DNA from: Acidobacteriota bacterium
Lineage (GTDB): Bacteria; Acidobacteriota; Holophagae; Acanthopleuribacterales; Acanthopleuribacteraceae
DNA: 64,000 nucleotides
Direction of reading: 5' to 3'
Assembly (NCBI GenBank): GCA_020439745.1
Contig: JAGQSC010000027.1
Span: 62,001-126,000, forward strand
The notes beneath the pieces are model-generated. The model ran no database searches. It was not told the DNA's origin and saw only the letters and a program-made list of their open reading frames with translations. Numbering within the stretch: the stretch's first letter is position 1; every line of letters starts with the position of its first letter. Below, piece after piece: positions 18,914 through 28,028 of the stretch. Both the position numbers and the translations under genes were made by a program.

Positions 18914-20601
18914 AGTCGATCCTCGAAAATCTCGAACTCGATTGCATCGAGCAGGTTCTTACTGATATCGGCTCTAATTCGGTCCTTGTGCTCCTCATAA
19001 TACAGTCTGCGGTAGTAGCTTTGTAATTCGTGGGGGTGGATGGCACCTAAGGTCGATGTTTCATTTATTTGCAGCACAAGAAAACCATCGTAGCCCGCTG
19101 TTCCGGACGCTCTTTGTGTGTCGAGTGGTGCACAGATGGCACCAGCTTCGAGGTTTGTCGATTCTGCAAACTCGATAAATAGTGGACCAAGCCAATGTTT
19201 GATGTCGTCTATTGCGTGCCAACCCAGGTTTCCGTGATTGATTCGACTAGGGTGATTCGAAAGTTGATCAAGTTCGTTGAGGCGTGTTCCGGACAGCCTC
19301 TTGATCGTTGCATTGAGATGAGCCAACGTTAGGTAGGGTTGATTGGGATTCGCATCAAGATAATAGGCATTAAGGTTAAACATCGGTGGGTCGACCACAT
19401 CGCTGGTGTGACTGGCTAGTGCTTCGAGGCCCTGAGTGTCAAACCAGTCGCCTTTGAGTTGCTCAAAAGTTCGCTCGAGTTTTTGTCCATCCAGGAACTC
19501 ATTGGGAATCTCTTTCAATGGTGATGATGAGTCTAATTTCCAGGTAATCAATTTTTCGAGGATTACATTTTGTGCATACTGCTTTAAGCTCACGATCCAT
19601 TGATCGGTGAGGGGTGATGCCCACCACATTTCTCGGAATTGAGGGATGCTGATATTCAATTTCGGATCCGAGGGGATAGCCAAGAGCGTTCCGGTGCCTA
19701 TGTCCCAAAGGTGGTCCAACGCGTCTAGGTTGCATTGGGCTTGAGATTCCAAGACGAGAGCATCAATCAATTGGACTAAGGCATCTTTGGTTTTTTTTCG
19801 CTTGATGACGGATGTGATCTCGTTTGGCTGTAATTCGATTTGTCGTGACTCTGAAGTACTTCTACCTTCCACCATAAAGACATGATACCCAACAGGAGTC
19901 CGAGTAACCTTGCTGACTTGACCTACTTCTAGCGAATCGAGCAGGGTTCTTAGCGATGGATCGACCTCGTCCAAAGCGATCCAGCCCATATCGCCACCGA
20001 CTCTTGCGGTCTGCGAATCTGAATGCGTCCGAGCAAGTTCGTCCAGCCTGGCTCCTGTGGTGATGCGGTCGTGTAAACGTTGAATCTCCTCTCTAGCTAT
20101 AACTTCCGTCGTCTCGTCGGAAAACGACTTAAATATGTGACGAACTTTGACCCGGTCCCAATGTTTTTCGGGCAGCCGATCAACATAGCTCTTAATCTCC
20201 TCTTGAGACACCTGGGTTCGTTGTTCTAGGTAATTCTTAAGGTATGATTGAACGTTTGTTCGTATCCAATTTTCTTGGACTTCTGCTATGAAATCCGGAT
20301 CGTTTTCCAACCCACGTGCCTTTGCTTCGTTGAGCATGGCGAGGCGCGTGAAGTGTTCCCGAATGATCACAGCCTTAGCTTCGCGTGCCGATGACGGAGC
20401 TTTTGTCGCGGTTGCTCTTAAGAGCAATTTGTGCAGATCATTTTGTGTCACAAGACCAAGTTTGGAAGTGGCAACGATATCCGAGTCAGCATTTTTGTTG
20501 CAAGCGAAAGCGATTAATGCGAGGCAAAAACAGAATGTGGATCTAAGGTTGTTGTACAAGTTGAATATTCCATCGCGGTCCAATTTCGGCGAAGAACACA
20601 T
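18910..20601 (-). CDS. Lipoprotein peptidyl-prolyl isomerase of the parvulin (PpiC/SurA) type
   Basis: This periplasmic foldase catalyses cis-trans isomerisation of proline bonds. The parvulin core lies at about 148-248, with 'VKVRHIFKSF' at its start, 'HSDSQTARVGGDMGWIALDE' in the middle and 'TPVGYHVFMVEG' at the end. An N-terminal SurA-like helical domain precedes it; the C-terminal 300 residues are a second, weakly similar foldase half ('INHGNLGWHAIDDI'). The lipobox is LIAFAC. I list the ATG at 20601, but TTG at 20559 gives a shorter, better-looking lipoprotein signal (MYNNLRS then the hydrophobic core). The gene overlaps the upstream foldase gene by 17-59 bases depending on the start. 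Confidence 0.85.
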   Translation of the reverse strand: MCSSPKLDRDGIFNLYNNLRSTFCFCLALIAFACNKNADSDIVATSKLGLVTQNDLHKLLLRATATKAPSSAREAKAVIIREHFTRLAMLNEAKARGLENDPDFIAEVQENWIRTNVQSYLKNYLEQRTQVSQEEIKSYVDRLPEKHWDRVKVRHIFKSFSDETTEVIAREEIQRLHDRITTGARLDELARTHSDSQTARVGGDMGWIALDEVDPSLRTLLDSLEVGQVSKVTRTPVGYHVFMVEGRSTSESRQIELQPNEITSVIKRKKTKDALVQLIDALVLESQAQCNLDALDHLWDIGTGTLLAIPSDPKLNISIPQFREMWWASPLTDQWIVSLKQYAQNVILEKLITWKLDSSSPLKEIPNEFLDGQKLERTFEQLKGDWFDTQGLEALASHTSDVVDPPMFNLNAYYLDANPNQPYLTLAHLNATIKRLSGTRLNELDQLSNHPSRINHGNLGWHAIDDIKHWLGPLFIEFAESTNLEAGAICAPLDTQRASGTAGYDGFLVLQINETSTLGAIHPHELQSYYRRLYYEEHKDRIRADISKNLLDAIEFEIFEDRL

Positions 20602-21931
20602 CGAACCCGGAAGAAATATGCGAACGATAAAGCTCGTAGAGGAGGGGTTTGATATCCTCTAGCGGAGGTTCACGGCGGTCATCCAAGAAAACTATCAAAT
20701 CGGCATCAATGCGAACACCCTTTTCTGGCACCACGCCTTTGAGCCGCTTCGGTTCGCTTACGTCTCCTATGTGCAGGTTCTTGACAATTTCGGGAAGGTC
20801 AGGATGAACCATATACAAGTCACGTGGCATTAGTGGCTCGCACTCAATTACCGAAATCTGGGGCTCTTGGGCTATGGACTCCAGGGTCCTTCGTAGATCC
20901 GTGCTGGCGCTCAATTTGTCCTGTATCTTGCGAATCAAATCCAAGGATTCATGGTCCAGACGTTCTGAGCGAACTGTAATTAGCTTAATTAGTGATTGTG
21001 TGAACCTGTGAGGGTGTTCTGCGTATTTGCCCTGAAGCTCGTAGTCGTCGATCAAATTGGGACAATCTCGGTAAAACGCGGCATCAGCCAGTTGCCAACG
21101 AATATGGTCTGATTTGGCCTTTTGAAACAGGCTGTCTTCCGACAAATGTTCGGACCGAGCAGCTTGTGCGAGTGCTTCATCCAGGTCCTTCGATGGAAAC
21201 TGGGATTCCCACACCTGGATTTGCTGTTCGTGCAATCGGTGTCGAATGATCCCCTGAACCTGCTCAAATGGAAGCAGCACTGGGTCCTTTCGTTCAAAAA
21301 CGTGAATCCAAAAGAGACCCAAGGCGGTGCTGATTTCGATGGGTTTATCATCTTGAGATTGCATTAACGCTGATTGAATAGATGCTGCCAATTTGCCCAT
21401 AGCAATTTCGGAAAACGTTCCATTGGCTTCGCCGCTTTGTTTGCGTTCTTCTTCGATCAGGGATATGAGATTCGCTCCTTCCTGCCAGCGGTGTTTGTAG
21501 TCCGAGAGCCGATCTCTTAGCTCCCAATCTCCATAACGCGTTCTGCTTAAGAAGAGGGCGTGAAAACTTACTTTGGGCGATGTGTAAAAGGAATCGCGGT
21601 TTTTTTCATAAAAGGACCGAATAGCATGATCGTCAACATATTTGAGCTGGGGTGCGTGCGTGGAACGGTAGAGATTAGCCAAACGTTGCTTTTCCCAGAC
21701 CTCTATTTCTTCTTGGACAGAGGTACTTAGGTGCAAGTTATCTCTGTAGGCAAGTGGCTCGTAAATGGACAAGTAAAGTACCTTGGCCAAGTCCTCATAA
21801 TATTCTTCGCTGCCAGGAATATGCTTTTGCCCGTTAAGGAATAGATCAAAGGCGTCCTGTGTCAGGACACCGCCGTCCCAAGTTGCAATTGTTTCGTTCA
21901 GTGCGAGTAGATAAAAAATGACAAGGTACAT
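20543..21931 (-). CDS. SurA/PpiC-like foldase paralogue, exported
   Basis: This 462-residue protein has a signal-like N-terminus (MYLVIFYLLALNETIA) and the overall plan of parvulin-type foldases: an N-terminal helical SurA-like domain ('TQDAFDLFLNG', 'YYEDLAKVLYLSIYEPLAYR'), then 'KVSFHALFLSR' and 'NGTFSEIAMGKL', which match strands of a degenerate rotamase domain. A second rotamase-like repeat seems to lie at about 300-450 ('IGDVSEPKRLKGVVPEKGVRI'). The usual catalytic His and Asp positions are poorly kept, so it may be a chaperone without isomerase activity. It is the first gene of the operon, with a terminator 13 bases upstream on the other side. Confidence 0.75.
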   Translation of the reverse strand: MYLVIFYLLALNETIATWDGGVLTQDAFDLFLNGQKHIPGSEEYYEDLAKVLYLSIYEPLAYRDNLHLSTSVQEEIEVWEKQRLANLYRSTHAPQLKYVDDHAIRSFYEKNRDSFYTSPKVSFHALFLSRTRYGDWELRDRLSDYKHRWQEGANLISLIEEERKQSGEANGTFSEIAMGKLAASIQSALMQSQDDKPIEISTALGLFWIHVFERKDPVLLPFEQVQGIIRHRLHEQQIQVWESQFPSKDLDEALAQAARSEHLSEDSLFQKAKSDHIRWQLADAAFYRDCPNLIDDYELQGKYAEHPHRFTQSLIKLITVRSERLDHESLDLIRKIQDKLSASTDLRRTLESIAQEPQISVIECEPLMPRDLYMVHPDLPEIVKNLHIGDVSEPKRLKGVVPEKGVRIDADLIVFLDDRREPPLEDIKPLLYELYRSHISSGFDVFFAEIGPRWNIQLVQQP

Positions 21932-21943
21932 CGATGAGTTCCC

Positions 21944-21970
21944 AAAAAAAAAGGCAGGCTAAGCCTGCCC
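21944..21970 (-). terminator. Strong intrinsic terminator for the P-domain gene
   Basis: Read leftward, a GGGCAGGCTTAGCCTGCC hairpin (arms of about 8 pairs, tiny loop) is followed by a run of nine T. It lies after the stop of the P-domain gene and before the start of the foldase operon. The P-domain transcript should therefore end here, and the foldase operon must either have its own promoter or depend on read-through. Confidence 0.88.
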
Positions 21971-21990
21971 TTTATCTTTCTGGTTGTCAA

Positions 21991-22554
21991 TTACTCTACG
22001 GAAAAACCCTGTAATTCGACTGGAAGCCCACCAGAACCGGAAACCGTCATTTCCCAGAACTGGAAGGTGCCTTCGTCGCCACCGGCATCATCACAAACTG
22101 ACAAAGTCCACGTACCTGGACTGGTCAGTCCGTCAAACGCGGTCAGCGGCGAGTTTGGTTGGCAGATTGCCGCGGTGGCTGTGCCCACGCAATTCGTCGT
22201 AACGCCGCATGTTGTTGCACATGTAGTACCGGCTTCATCGTCGAAGGTGGCATAGTAGTTATCACCAGACCCATCATGGTCCCCTGCTAGATAAACGTTT
22301 CCGCCACCGCCGGAATAGCTAACATCAAACTGAAGATCGCCGCGCCAGGTGTGGTCAATCTCAACCCGAACGTCAACATCAGAAATCGTGCCCGTTTCGG
22401 CAAACACTATGGTGTCAGTAATACCGCCAGCACCCGAAGTGTTATCAACGCAGGTACTTGAATTAATTGCTGTGCCTGGGCTGCTGTTGTGTGAGACTTG
22501 TGCCCACGCCACAGATACGCAACAAACCAACATCGTAATAATTATTTTTTTCAT
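21991..22554 (-). CDS. Small secreted protein with a proprotein-convertase P domain
   Basis: The 187-residue product has a clear signal peptide (MKKIIITMLVCCVSVAWA) and then a P-domain-like jelly-roll (about 40-175), recognised by 'ISDVDVRVEIDHTWRGDLQF', 'GTWTLSVCDDAGGDEGTFQF' and 'WEMTVSG'. P domains usually follow subtilisin or metalloprotease domains; here the domain stands alone. Five or more cysteines suggest disulfides. The C-terminus GLPVELQGFSVE resembles the 'LPVEL-SF' linker commonly seen just ahead of sorting tails in secreted proteins of Bacteroidota, but no sorting tail follows. It is transcribed leftward and ends at the strong terminator at 21944-21970. Confidence 0.82.
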   Translation of the reverse strand: MKKIIITMLVCCVSVAWAQVSHNSSPGTAINSSTCVDNTSGAGGITDTIVFAETGTISDVDVRVEIDHTWRGDLQFDVSYSGGGGNVYLAGDHDGSGDNYYATFDDEAGTTCATTCGVTTNCVGTATAAICQPNSPLTAFDGLTSPGTWTLSVCDDAGGDEGTFQFWEMTVSGSGGLPVELQGFSVE

Positions 22555-22611
22555 GAATGTCCCCGACCCTTTTTGAACAAAATGCCTTGTAAGCTAATAC
22601 ACTTGTAAAAA

Positions 22612-24348
22612 GTGCTAATGATGATGCCAGATATTGGAGCGCTTATCAAGTTTGTTCGAGGTATATTTTGTGTTTCTGACCGAAAATCACTAGATAAGGC
22701 GTTCTGCATCGTGTTACGCCCAAGTTTGTTAGTCGCGACGTTCTTTATTTGGTCCTGCCGGGATACCGTTCCTCGGGGACCTGAAGAGAGCCACGCCTTT
22801 ACCTCTCGGAATCTCGCATTTAATCATGTGAGCCCACCTACTTCGGATTTTTGGATGTTTGAGATTATGGGGTCAGGGTTGTCCTTACTCGACTTTGATG
22901 GCGATGGCGATCTGGACGTGTATTTTGTCCAGGCGGGTAATCCGATGCATCCTGCCCAAGGAGGATTGCTGCGCAACGAATCACTTGAGTTTGTGGATGT
23001 AACACAGGAATCGGGTCTTCTCTCGATTGGTTTGGGGCAAGCATCTATTGCAGCGGACTTCGATGGCAATGGATGGTGTGATCTTTATCTCAGCAATCTG
23101 GGCGTCAATGAGCTTTGGCTGAACCAAAACGGTCGTTTTGTACAAGAAAGATCGCTAGTTGGGTTTGATGATTGGACGGTGGGTGTTACGGTCTTGGATT
23201 TCGATCGCGATGGATGGTTAGATCTTTACGTGTGTGGTTATGTAGCGATTGATTTGGAGCACAGCAAAGTTTGTCTCAATGAGAATTCGCGGCGAGACTA
23301 CTGCGGACCAAGAAGTTTTGAGCCAGTCAAGGATCTTCTGCTAAAGAATCAAGGTGCAGGCGTGTTTGAGGACGCAACGCAACGCCTTGGTAACCAGATC
23401 GCATTGCCAGCGCTGAGTGCTGCCAGTGCCGATTTTGACAATGATGGCTGGCCTGATATTTATGTGGCTAATGACAATGCGCCCAACGTTCTGTGGATGA
23501 ACAAGGGTGACGGATCTTTCATAAACGAAGCGATGATACGCGGTTGTGCATTAAATTGGTCAGGCACAGCTGAAGCCAGTATGGGTGTCGCCGTGGCGGA
23601 TTTTGACCACAATGGTTGGCTGGATATCCTTGTCGCCCATATGGACGGTGAGACCAACACACTGTATTCAAATACAGGTAATGGCCAGTTCATTGATGCG
23701 TCGGCATCGTCTGGACTGGGTGGCCCCTCATTGCGACACACAGCTTGGTCACCCATCGTGGCCGATTTTGATGGCAATGGCTGGTTGGATATATATGTGA
23801 CCAACGGCGGAATGGAGATCTACAATGGATGGCAAGGTCGGGACCGGCCGTCCGATCTCAGAGAGCCCAATCAACTCTTCCTGAATCGCGGACATGGTGT
23901 TTTTGAGTTAGATCTAACATTCTATGGGCAGCACGACAAGGCGGGTTGGGACAACAGCCGCGGCGCTGCAGTGGGCGACCTAGACAACGATGGTGACTTG
24001 GACGTCATTTATTCCAACAATAATGGACCTAGTGTTTTGTTGGTGAATGAACTTATGGTTCATGGGGACTGGATCGGCTTGGATTTGAGGACGGCTTCAG
24101 ACAACGTGGCTTATGGGGCGGTAGTGCATTTCTTAGGAAGAGATGGAATGGTGATGCGCTATGTCCACGCCTCGTCAGGTTATGCTTCGTCAGGAGATTC
24201 AAGGATCCAAATGTACTTATCGCCCATGAGCTCTATCAGTGGCATAGAAGTTATCTGGCCGTCGGGTGTTGTTGGTCACGTCGAGGATTTGCCTCGGAAT
24301 CGTTATGTGACTTGGAAAGAGGGATGGCCACCCCGCCTGGACCTGTAA
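22612..24348 (+). CDS. FG-GAP/VCBS-repeat lipoprotein with ASPIC/UnbV domain (CRTAC1-like)
   Basis: This 578-residue exported protein is built of about seven calcium-binding FG-GAP/VCBS repeats, each with a 'DFDGDGDLDVY' or 'DFDGNGWLDIY' loop, together forming a beta-propeller. The C-terminus matches the ASPIC/UnbV module ('RYVHASSGYASSGDSR', 'IEVIWPSGVV'). A lipobox-like site (FFIWSC) lies about 49 residues in, so the true start may be GTG at 22711; the given start is GTG at 22612, with ATG codons right after it. Neither has a good ribosome binding site. It is divergent from the P-domain gene. Such proteins are usually surface-exposed binding proteins of unknown function. Confidence 0.88.
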   Translation: MLMMMPDIGALIKFVRGIFCVSDRKSLDKAFCIVLRPSLLVATFFIWSCRDTVPRGPEESHAFTSRNLAFNHVSPPTSDFWMFEIMGSGLSLLDFDGDGDLDVYFVQAGNPMHPAQGGLLRNESLEFVDVTQESGLLSIGLGQASIAADFDGNGWCDLYLSNLGVNELWLNQNGRFVQERSLVGFDDWTVGVTVLDFDRDGWLDLYVCGYVAIDLEHSKVCLNENSRRDYCGPRSFEPVKDLLLKNQGAGVFEDATQRLGNQIALPALSAASADFDNDGWPDIYVANDNAPNVLWMNKGDGSFINEAMIRGCALNWSGTAEASMGVAVADFDHNGWLDILVAHMDGETNTLYSNTGNGQFIDASASSGLGGPSLRHTAWSPIVADFDGNGWLDIYVTNGGMEIYNGWQGRDRPSDLREPNQLFLNRGHGVFELDLTFYGQHDKAGWDNSRGAAVGDLDNDGDLDVIYSNNNGPSVLLVNELMVHGDWIGLDLRTASDNVAYGAVVHFLGRDGMVMRYVHASSGYASSGDSRIQMYLSPMSSISGIEVIWPSGVVGHVEDLPRNRYVTWKEGWPPRLDL

Positions 24349-24389
24349 GCGCGAAGGGAATCAGATTCCTTCTAAGATATACTAGAATC

Positions 24390-24866
24390 ATGAAACAGCC
24401 AGTGCCGACAGACAAGATGATAAAGCAAGAGGCCATGCCGCTTTCGGATCTGATTGAATCGGTGGGTTCACCCTCAGGCTTGGTGTTGGGGCGTTGGCAG
24501 GGAGATCTGGTTGGCGCCATGGTGCTGGTGTGCCCATCTGGAGAATCGCAACCGGAACGCGCCTATGTGATGGATGGCGTTGATCTTTCACCGGGATGCG
24601 GTGTTCTGATGGCCTATCCCAACAATAGTGCCTTCCCCGTGATTGTGGGGACGCTGGCGCATTTGGACGTGCCGCCTGATCAGCGTGAGGTCAAGCTGGA
24701 TGGTTCCGTTTTGGCCTTTGAGGCCGACCGGGAAGTGCTGATCAAGTGTGGTAAAGCCTCGATTCAACTCACTCGCGATGGCAAGGTGCGCATCCGCGGG
24801 ACCGATATCCTCAGTCGCTCATCGGGTGGGCAGCGCATTAAAGGTGGTCGCGTCAACATCAATTGA
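24390..24866 (+). CDS. DUF6484-type T6SS-associated protein
   Basis: I start at ATG 24390, giving 158 residues; the upstream extension overlaps the end of the preceding gene and lacks family similarity. The sequence has an OB-like N-terminal half ('LVLGRWQGDLVGAMVLVCP'), as in DUF6484 proteins that occur next to VgrG. A short beta-helix-like end follows ('VLIKCGKASIQLTRDGKVRI'), recalling the gp5/VgrG needle. It is convergent with vgrG, the 3' ends overlapping by eight bases. A role in spike assembly or effector loading is likely but not shown by the sequence. The family assignment is from memory of the pattern, so moderate. Confidence 0.7.
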   Translation: MKQPVPTDKMIKQEAMPLSDLIESVGSPSGLVLGRWQGDLVGAMVLVCPSGESQPERAYVMDGVDLSPGCGVLMAYPNNSAFPVIVGTLAHLDVPPDQREVKLDGSVLAFEADREVLIKCGKASIQLTRDGKVRIRGTDILSRSSGGQRIKGGRVNIN

Positions 24867-26883
24867 CGGCCACCTTCGAACCTTTGATGGTGACTTGGCC
24901 GCTGCCTTTGACCGTGATCTTCTTGCCCTGAACTGTGATATCGCCGTTCTTTTTCAGGGTAATCGTGGCTGAGCCTGTTTTGAGAATGATTTGGTCACCC
25001 GACTGAAGATTAGTCTTCTTGCTGACATCCACACTGTAGTTCTTGCCCACCGTGAGGCTCATATCCTTGCCAATGTCTTGCGTGCTCGCTTTTGAGACCA
25101 CCAGGTCATGAGCACCCGATACAGCCGTGGAATGGTTTCCACCCACATCCGTTCGCACGTCTCGTCCAATGGCAGACACCACATCCTCTCCCACCATGTA
25201 GTTGTGTATTTCGCCGATACTGGTGCTTCTGTTCTTTCCAATGGTTTCGTTGTGGTGTTCGGCCACGGTCTCCGTGAGGTTTTTCCCAACCGTAAGTGTC
25301 ATGTTCCTTCCGATCTGCTCCACATGGTCATTGCCCACATTGATGGACTTGTCATGGCCAATTTGGTAACGCTCGTCGTTGACCACAATCGTCGACATAT
25401 CCTTTTCGGCTCGAATCTCAATGAGTTCAGCTCCGTCTGAGTCATCGAACAACATATGGTTGTCTTTGATGGTCTTAATGATGTTTTGAAACTTCTGACC
25501 TGGACCCAGGGGTGGTTTATTGAGATCGTTGTAGACACGGCCGGTAACGATGGGCAAATCCGGATTGCCGTCTATGAAGCTCACCAACACTTCATGACCT
25601 ACTCTGGGTATCCATTGAATGCCGTAGTCCTTGCCCGCGTAATTATTAGAAACCCGCACCCACATAGACGATTGATCGTCTTTCTGGCCTACTCGATCCC
25701 AGTGAAACTGGAGTTTGCACCGTCCGAGACTGTCCAAATAGACCTTGGATCCCGAGGGTCCTGTGACCACGGCTGTTTGCACGCCAAACACCTGCGGTCG
25801 CGGTGTCTTGCATGGGGCTCGGTAAGGCTTATCAGACTCAAACCCCTCAAACCAACTGACGGCTTTGCCCTCGATCACTTCCATTCTTACGGCAGTGAGC
25901 AGCCACGTCTTGTTGAGCGCATCGTGGAAGTGTTTGGCCATCGTCAGCAAAAAGCCTACATGGAGAGAGCGCCCTGTGGACTTGCCCTTGATGATTTTGA
26001 TGGAGGCGGTTTCGGCTTCTTTACGCGTTCGGGCGTAGAACGTTCCTCGGCCCGCATCCAAATAGTTCATGGTGTGTGTGTACTGTTCTAAGGCGGGGAA
26101 ATTGGGTGAACTGCCTTCGGTGTCGTCTTTCTTAATGGAGACTTGGGACGTCTCGTAGTTGTAGTGGTCCACAGTGAACAAGCCACTTCCGATCGTCTCC
26201 TCATAAGCCACGTCCAATATGCGTTCAAAAGTACCAAACGCCACGTGGCGGGTTTGTTCTTCGGAGTAGTCCAACTGCGCCGTGGGTTCGCAAGGTGTAT
26301 GCACCCCCTTGGCATCGCCGAAAATCACGGTCTCCAGCGTGTAATCAAAGTAGAAATAGACCCCTTCGTCTTCCATCAAACGCGAAATGAAGTGGTAGTC
26401 AGACTCTTGGTATTGAACGGTGTGATCGCGGGTAATGTGTTCACCCTCCAATTTCCACTCGCAGGGGATACCCAACTCACCGAGTATCTGGTCGGCAATG
26501 TCTTTGATGGTCATCTGCCGAAACACCCGAGTATCCACATGTTTGGTGGCCAGCCAGAACTTTGGCCGCACGTCGGCCTCGTAAAACACGCGTTTGGGCA
26601 TGGCGGCTCCAATGTTGCCGTAGGCCGTTCTTTTTTGGGCGAACCTTGTGACGATCCCTTTAAATGACCGAGGTTGTGAAAGCTCGTCGCCGCACATCAG
26701 ATCCACATGAGCCGATTGGTTGACGATCGCATCGGGCTTCAAGCTGTGGTCTTCAGTTTTCAGTTCCACTCTCAGTAACGGAAGCTCGGACATGCGGTGT
26801 TCGTATCGCATGGACACGACTTCCATCAGCCCGCCTGGACTTTTCCAAACCACGTCTGCGACATTGTGTTTGATTGAAGACAC
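24859..26883 (-). CDS. vgrG: T6SS spike protein VgrG (TssI)
   Basis: I start at GTG 26883, six bases after the GAGGAG site that begins at the stop of the upstream gene; this removes 22 unrelated residues from the longest frame and gives 674 residues. The gp27-like base occupies the N-terminal half ('YHFISRLMEDEGVYFYFD', 'PVVTGRVYND'-type OB fold near 'WVRVSNNYAGKDYGIQWIPR' and 'GHEVLVSFIDGNPDLPIVTG'). The C-terminus is a gp5-like needle with many VG-x-N repeats ('SINVGNDHVEQIGRNMTLTV'), ending in 'GSGQVTIKGSKVAVN'. No extra effector domain is fused, so cargo is presumably bound through the tip partners encoded upstream. No core T6SS genes are in the window. Confidence 0.95.
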   Translation of the reverse strand: MSSIKHNVADVVWKSPGGLMEVVSMRYEHRMSELPLLRVELKTEDHSLKPDAIVNQSAHVDLMCGDELSQPRSFKGIVTRFAQKRTAYGNIGAAMPKRVFYEADVRPKFWLATKHVDTRVFRQMTIKDIADQILGELGIPCEWKLEGEHITRDHTVQYQESDYHFISRLMEDEGVYFYFDYTLETVIFGDAKGVHTPCEPTAQLDYSEEQTRHVAFGTFERILDVAYEETIGSGLFTVDHYNYETSQVSIKKDDTEGSSPNFPALEQYTHTMNYLDAGRGTFYARTRKEAETASIKIIKGKSTGRSLHVGFLLTMAKHFHDALNKTWLLTAVRMEVIEGKAVSWFEGFESDKPYRAPCKTPRPQVFGVQTAVVTGPSGSKVYLDSLGRCKLQFHWDRVGQKDDQSSMWVRVSNNYAGKDYGIQWIPRVGHEVLVSFIDGNPDLPIVTGRVYNDLNKPPLGPGQKFQNIIKTIKDNHMLFDDSDGAELIEIRAEKDMSTIVVNDERYQIGHDKSINVGNDHVEQIGRNMTLTVGKNLTETVAEHHNETIGKNRSTSIGEIHNYMVGEDVVSAIGRDVRTDVGGNHSTAVSGAHDLVVSKASTQDIGKDMSLTVGKNYSVDVSKKTNLQSGDQIILKTGSATITLKKNGDITVQGKKITVKGSGQVTIKGSKVAVN

Positions 26884-26894
26884 GGAATCCTCCT

Positions 26895-28028
26895 CTAGCG
26901 TCCACGAAATGGAAACGGTACTTGGATGGCCTGTTCTGAAGGCGTCCAATTGAGGCTATCTCTTTGATGGGACCAGAACTCCCACTCAAGCGGAACGTCG
27001 TTGCCCGTTCTCAATACATATTCCAACAACAGCCAATATTGAAGGGCGTTCGGCCTTGTCACGCAGAACAAATCATTGGCCAGGTCGCTTGCGGACCAAG
27101 CTTGACCGTGACGGACCCGGGCCATGTCGCTCCAATGGGTCACGTTGTGGTCGAGGTGCGCACGCCAAACCCCTTCCCAGGTTTTTGAATCATCCGGTGA
27201 ATCAATGCCCGTAAGGAATTTCATGGCTTCTGCGACACAGTCGCCATTCGCGATCAAGTGAGGTGTGAGGGCTTCAAAAGTACTGGGAATACCCAGCAGA
27301 GCCAGACCCCATACGCCTAACTCGACCATTTCTGGGTGATTCAATAGGTCCACATAGGCCGTCACGTCCCGATCTGTACCTGCGCATGCCAGCAGCAAAC
27401 TGGGCTCTTGGGCGTGATGTGCTCGGACGACTTCCAGATCGGCGTTTCCAGAACGCAAAGCGCAAGCCAGGGTTTCGGCCGTCCAGTCTGATGGAGCGCT
27501 CCCCATGGACTTGTATCGACTGAGTGCCTGAATACCGAACAACCCTTGCGGTGGTAAATGGCGCACTAATTGCGCTATTTCAGGAAGCCTCAGCCAAGCG
27601 CCCGCCTTGGCCAAGGCGGGCAGCAAGCTGGGATTCTCGCGCTCGAGGAATTGCCAGCGTTGGCTCCAACCCTCGCAGGGTGGTCGATGAAGCCATCCAT
27701 GAAAAAGACCTGTCAACACATGTTCGTCTGGAGTCAGTTGCTCTAGCCGATCGCGAAAATCGGGTGCTGTTTCTGCCACGATGATGGCGGTCGCAACTTC
27801 GCCCCAGCTCTCGCTTTCCAGGCCTAACAAACACCGATCACGAGCCAATGAACCGCCCTTAAGAAGGGCATTCATATGTCGATGAAACCGTACTTCCAGC
27901 TCCAAACCATCAGCGTAGGTGTCCCATGGTTCTGACCGAATGAATTGGATTTGCTCCATCAAAAAGCCGCATTCTTCGAAATGCTCATCGAAGAGATCGC
28001 TCTGGAACTGTGTTTTGGACTGAATCAA
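26895..28028 (-). CDS. TIGR02270-type T6SS-associated protein
   Basis: The 377-residue protein resembles the TIGR02270 family, HEAT-like helical-repeat proteins found in vgrG clusters. Matching features are the N-terminal 'DEHFEECGFLMEQIQFIR' and the string of alpha-alpha repeats ('HPEMVELGVWGLALLGIPST', 'VAEAMKFLTGID'). The start is TTG at 28028, seven bases after GGAG and overlapping the previous stop as TTGA. It lies directly upstream of vgrG (11 bases). By analogy with other small vgrG-linked adaptors it could help load cargo onto the spike, but the function is not established. Confidence 0.78.
   Translation of the reverse strand: MIQSKTQFQSDLFDEHFEECGFLMEQIQFIRSEPWDTYADGLELEVRFHRHMNALLKGGSLARDRCLLGLESESWGEVATAIIVAETAPDFRDRLEQLTPDEHVLTGLFHGWLHRPPCEGWSQRWQFLERENPSLLPALAKAGAWLRLPEIAQLVRHLPPQGLFGIQALSRYKSMGSAPSDWTAETLACALRSGNADLEVVRAHHAQEPSLLLACAGTDRDVTAYVDLLNHPEMVELGVWGLALLGIPSTFEALTPHLIANGDCVAEAMKFLTGIDSPDDSKTWEGVWRAHLDHNVTHWSDMARVRHGQAWSASDLANDLFCVTRPNALQYWLLLEYVLRTGNDVPLEWEFWSHQRDSLNWTPSEQAIQVPFPFRGR

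Noticed and set aside
18910-21931. An EpsD/exosortase (PEP-CTERM) system suggested by lipoprotein foldases
   Set aside because: No exosortase, no PEP-CTERM tail and no polysaccharide genes are present; the foldases are better described generally.
25092-26667. Several rightward open frames and repetitive DNA opposite vgrG
   Set aside because: The repeats come from the VG-x-N needle repeats of VgrG; the opposite frames are shadows. It is not a CRISPR or tandem repeat array.
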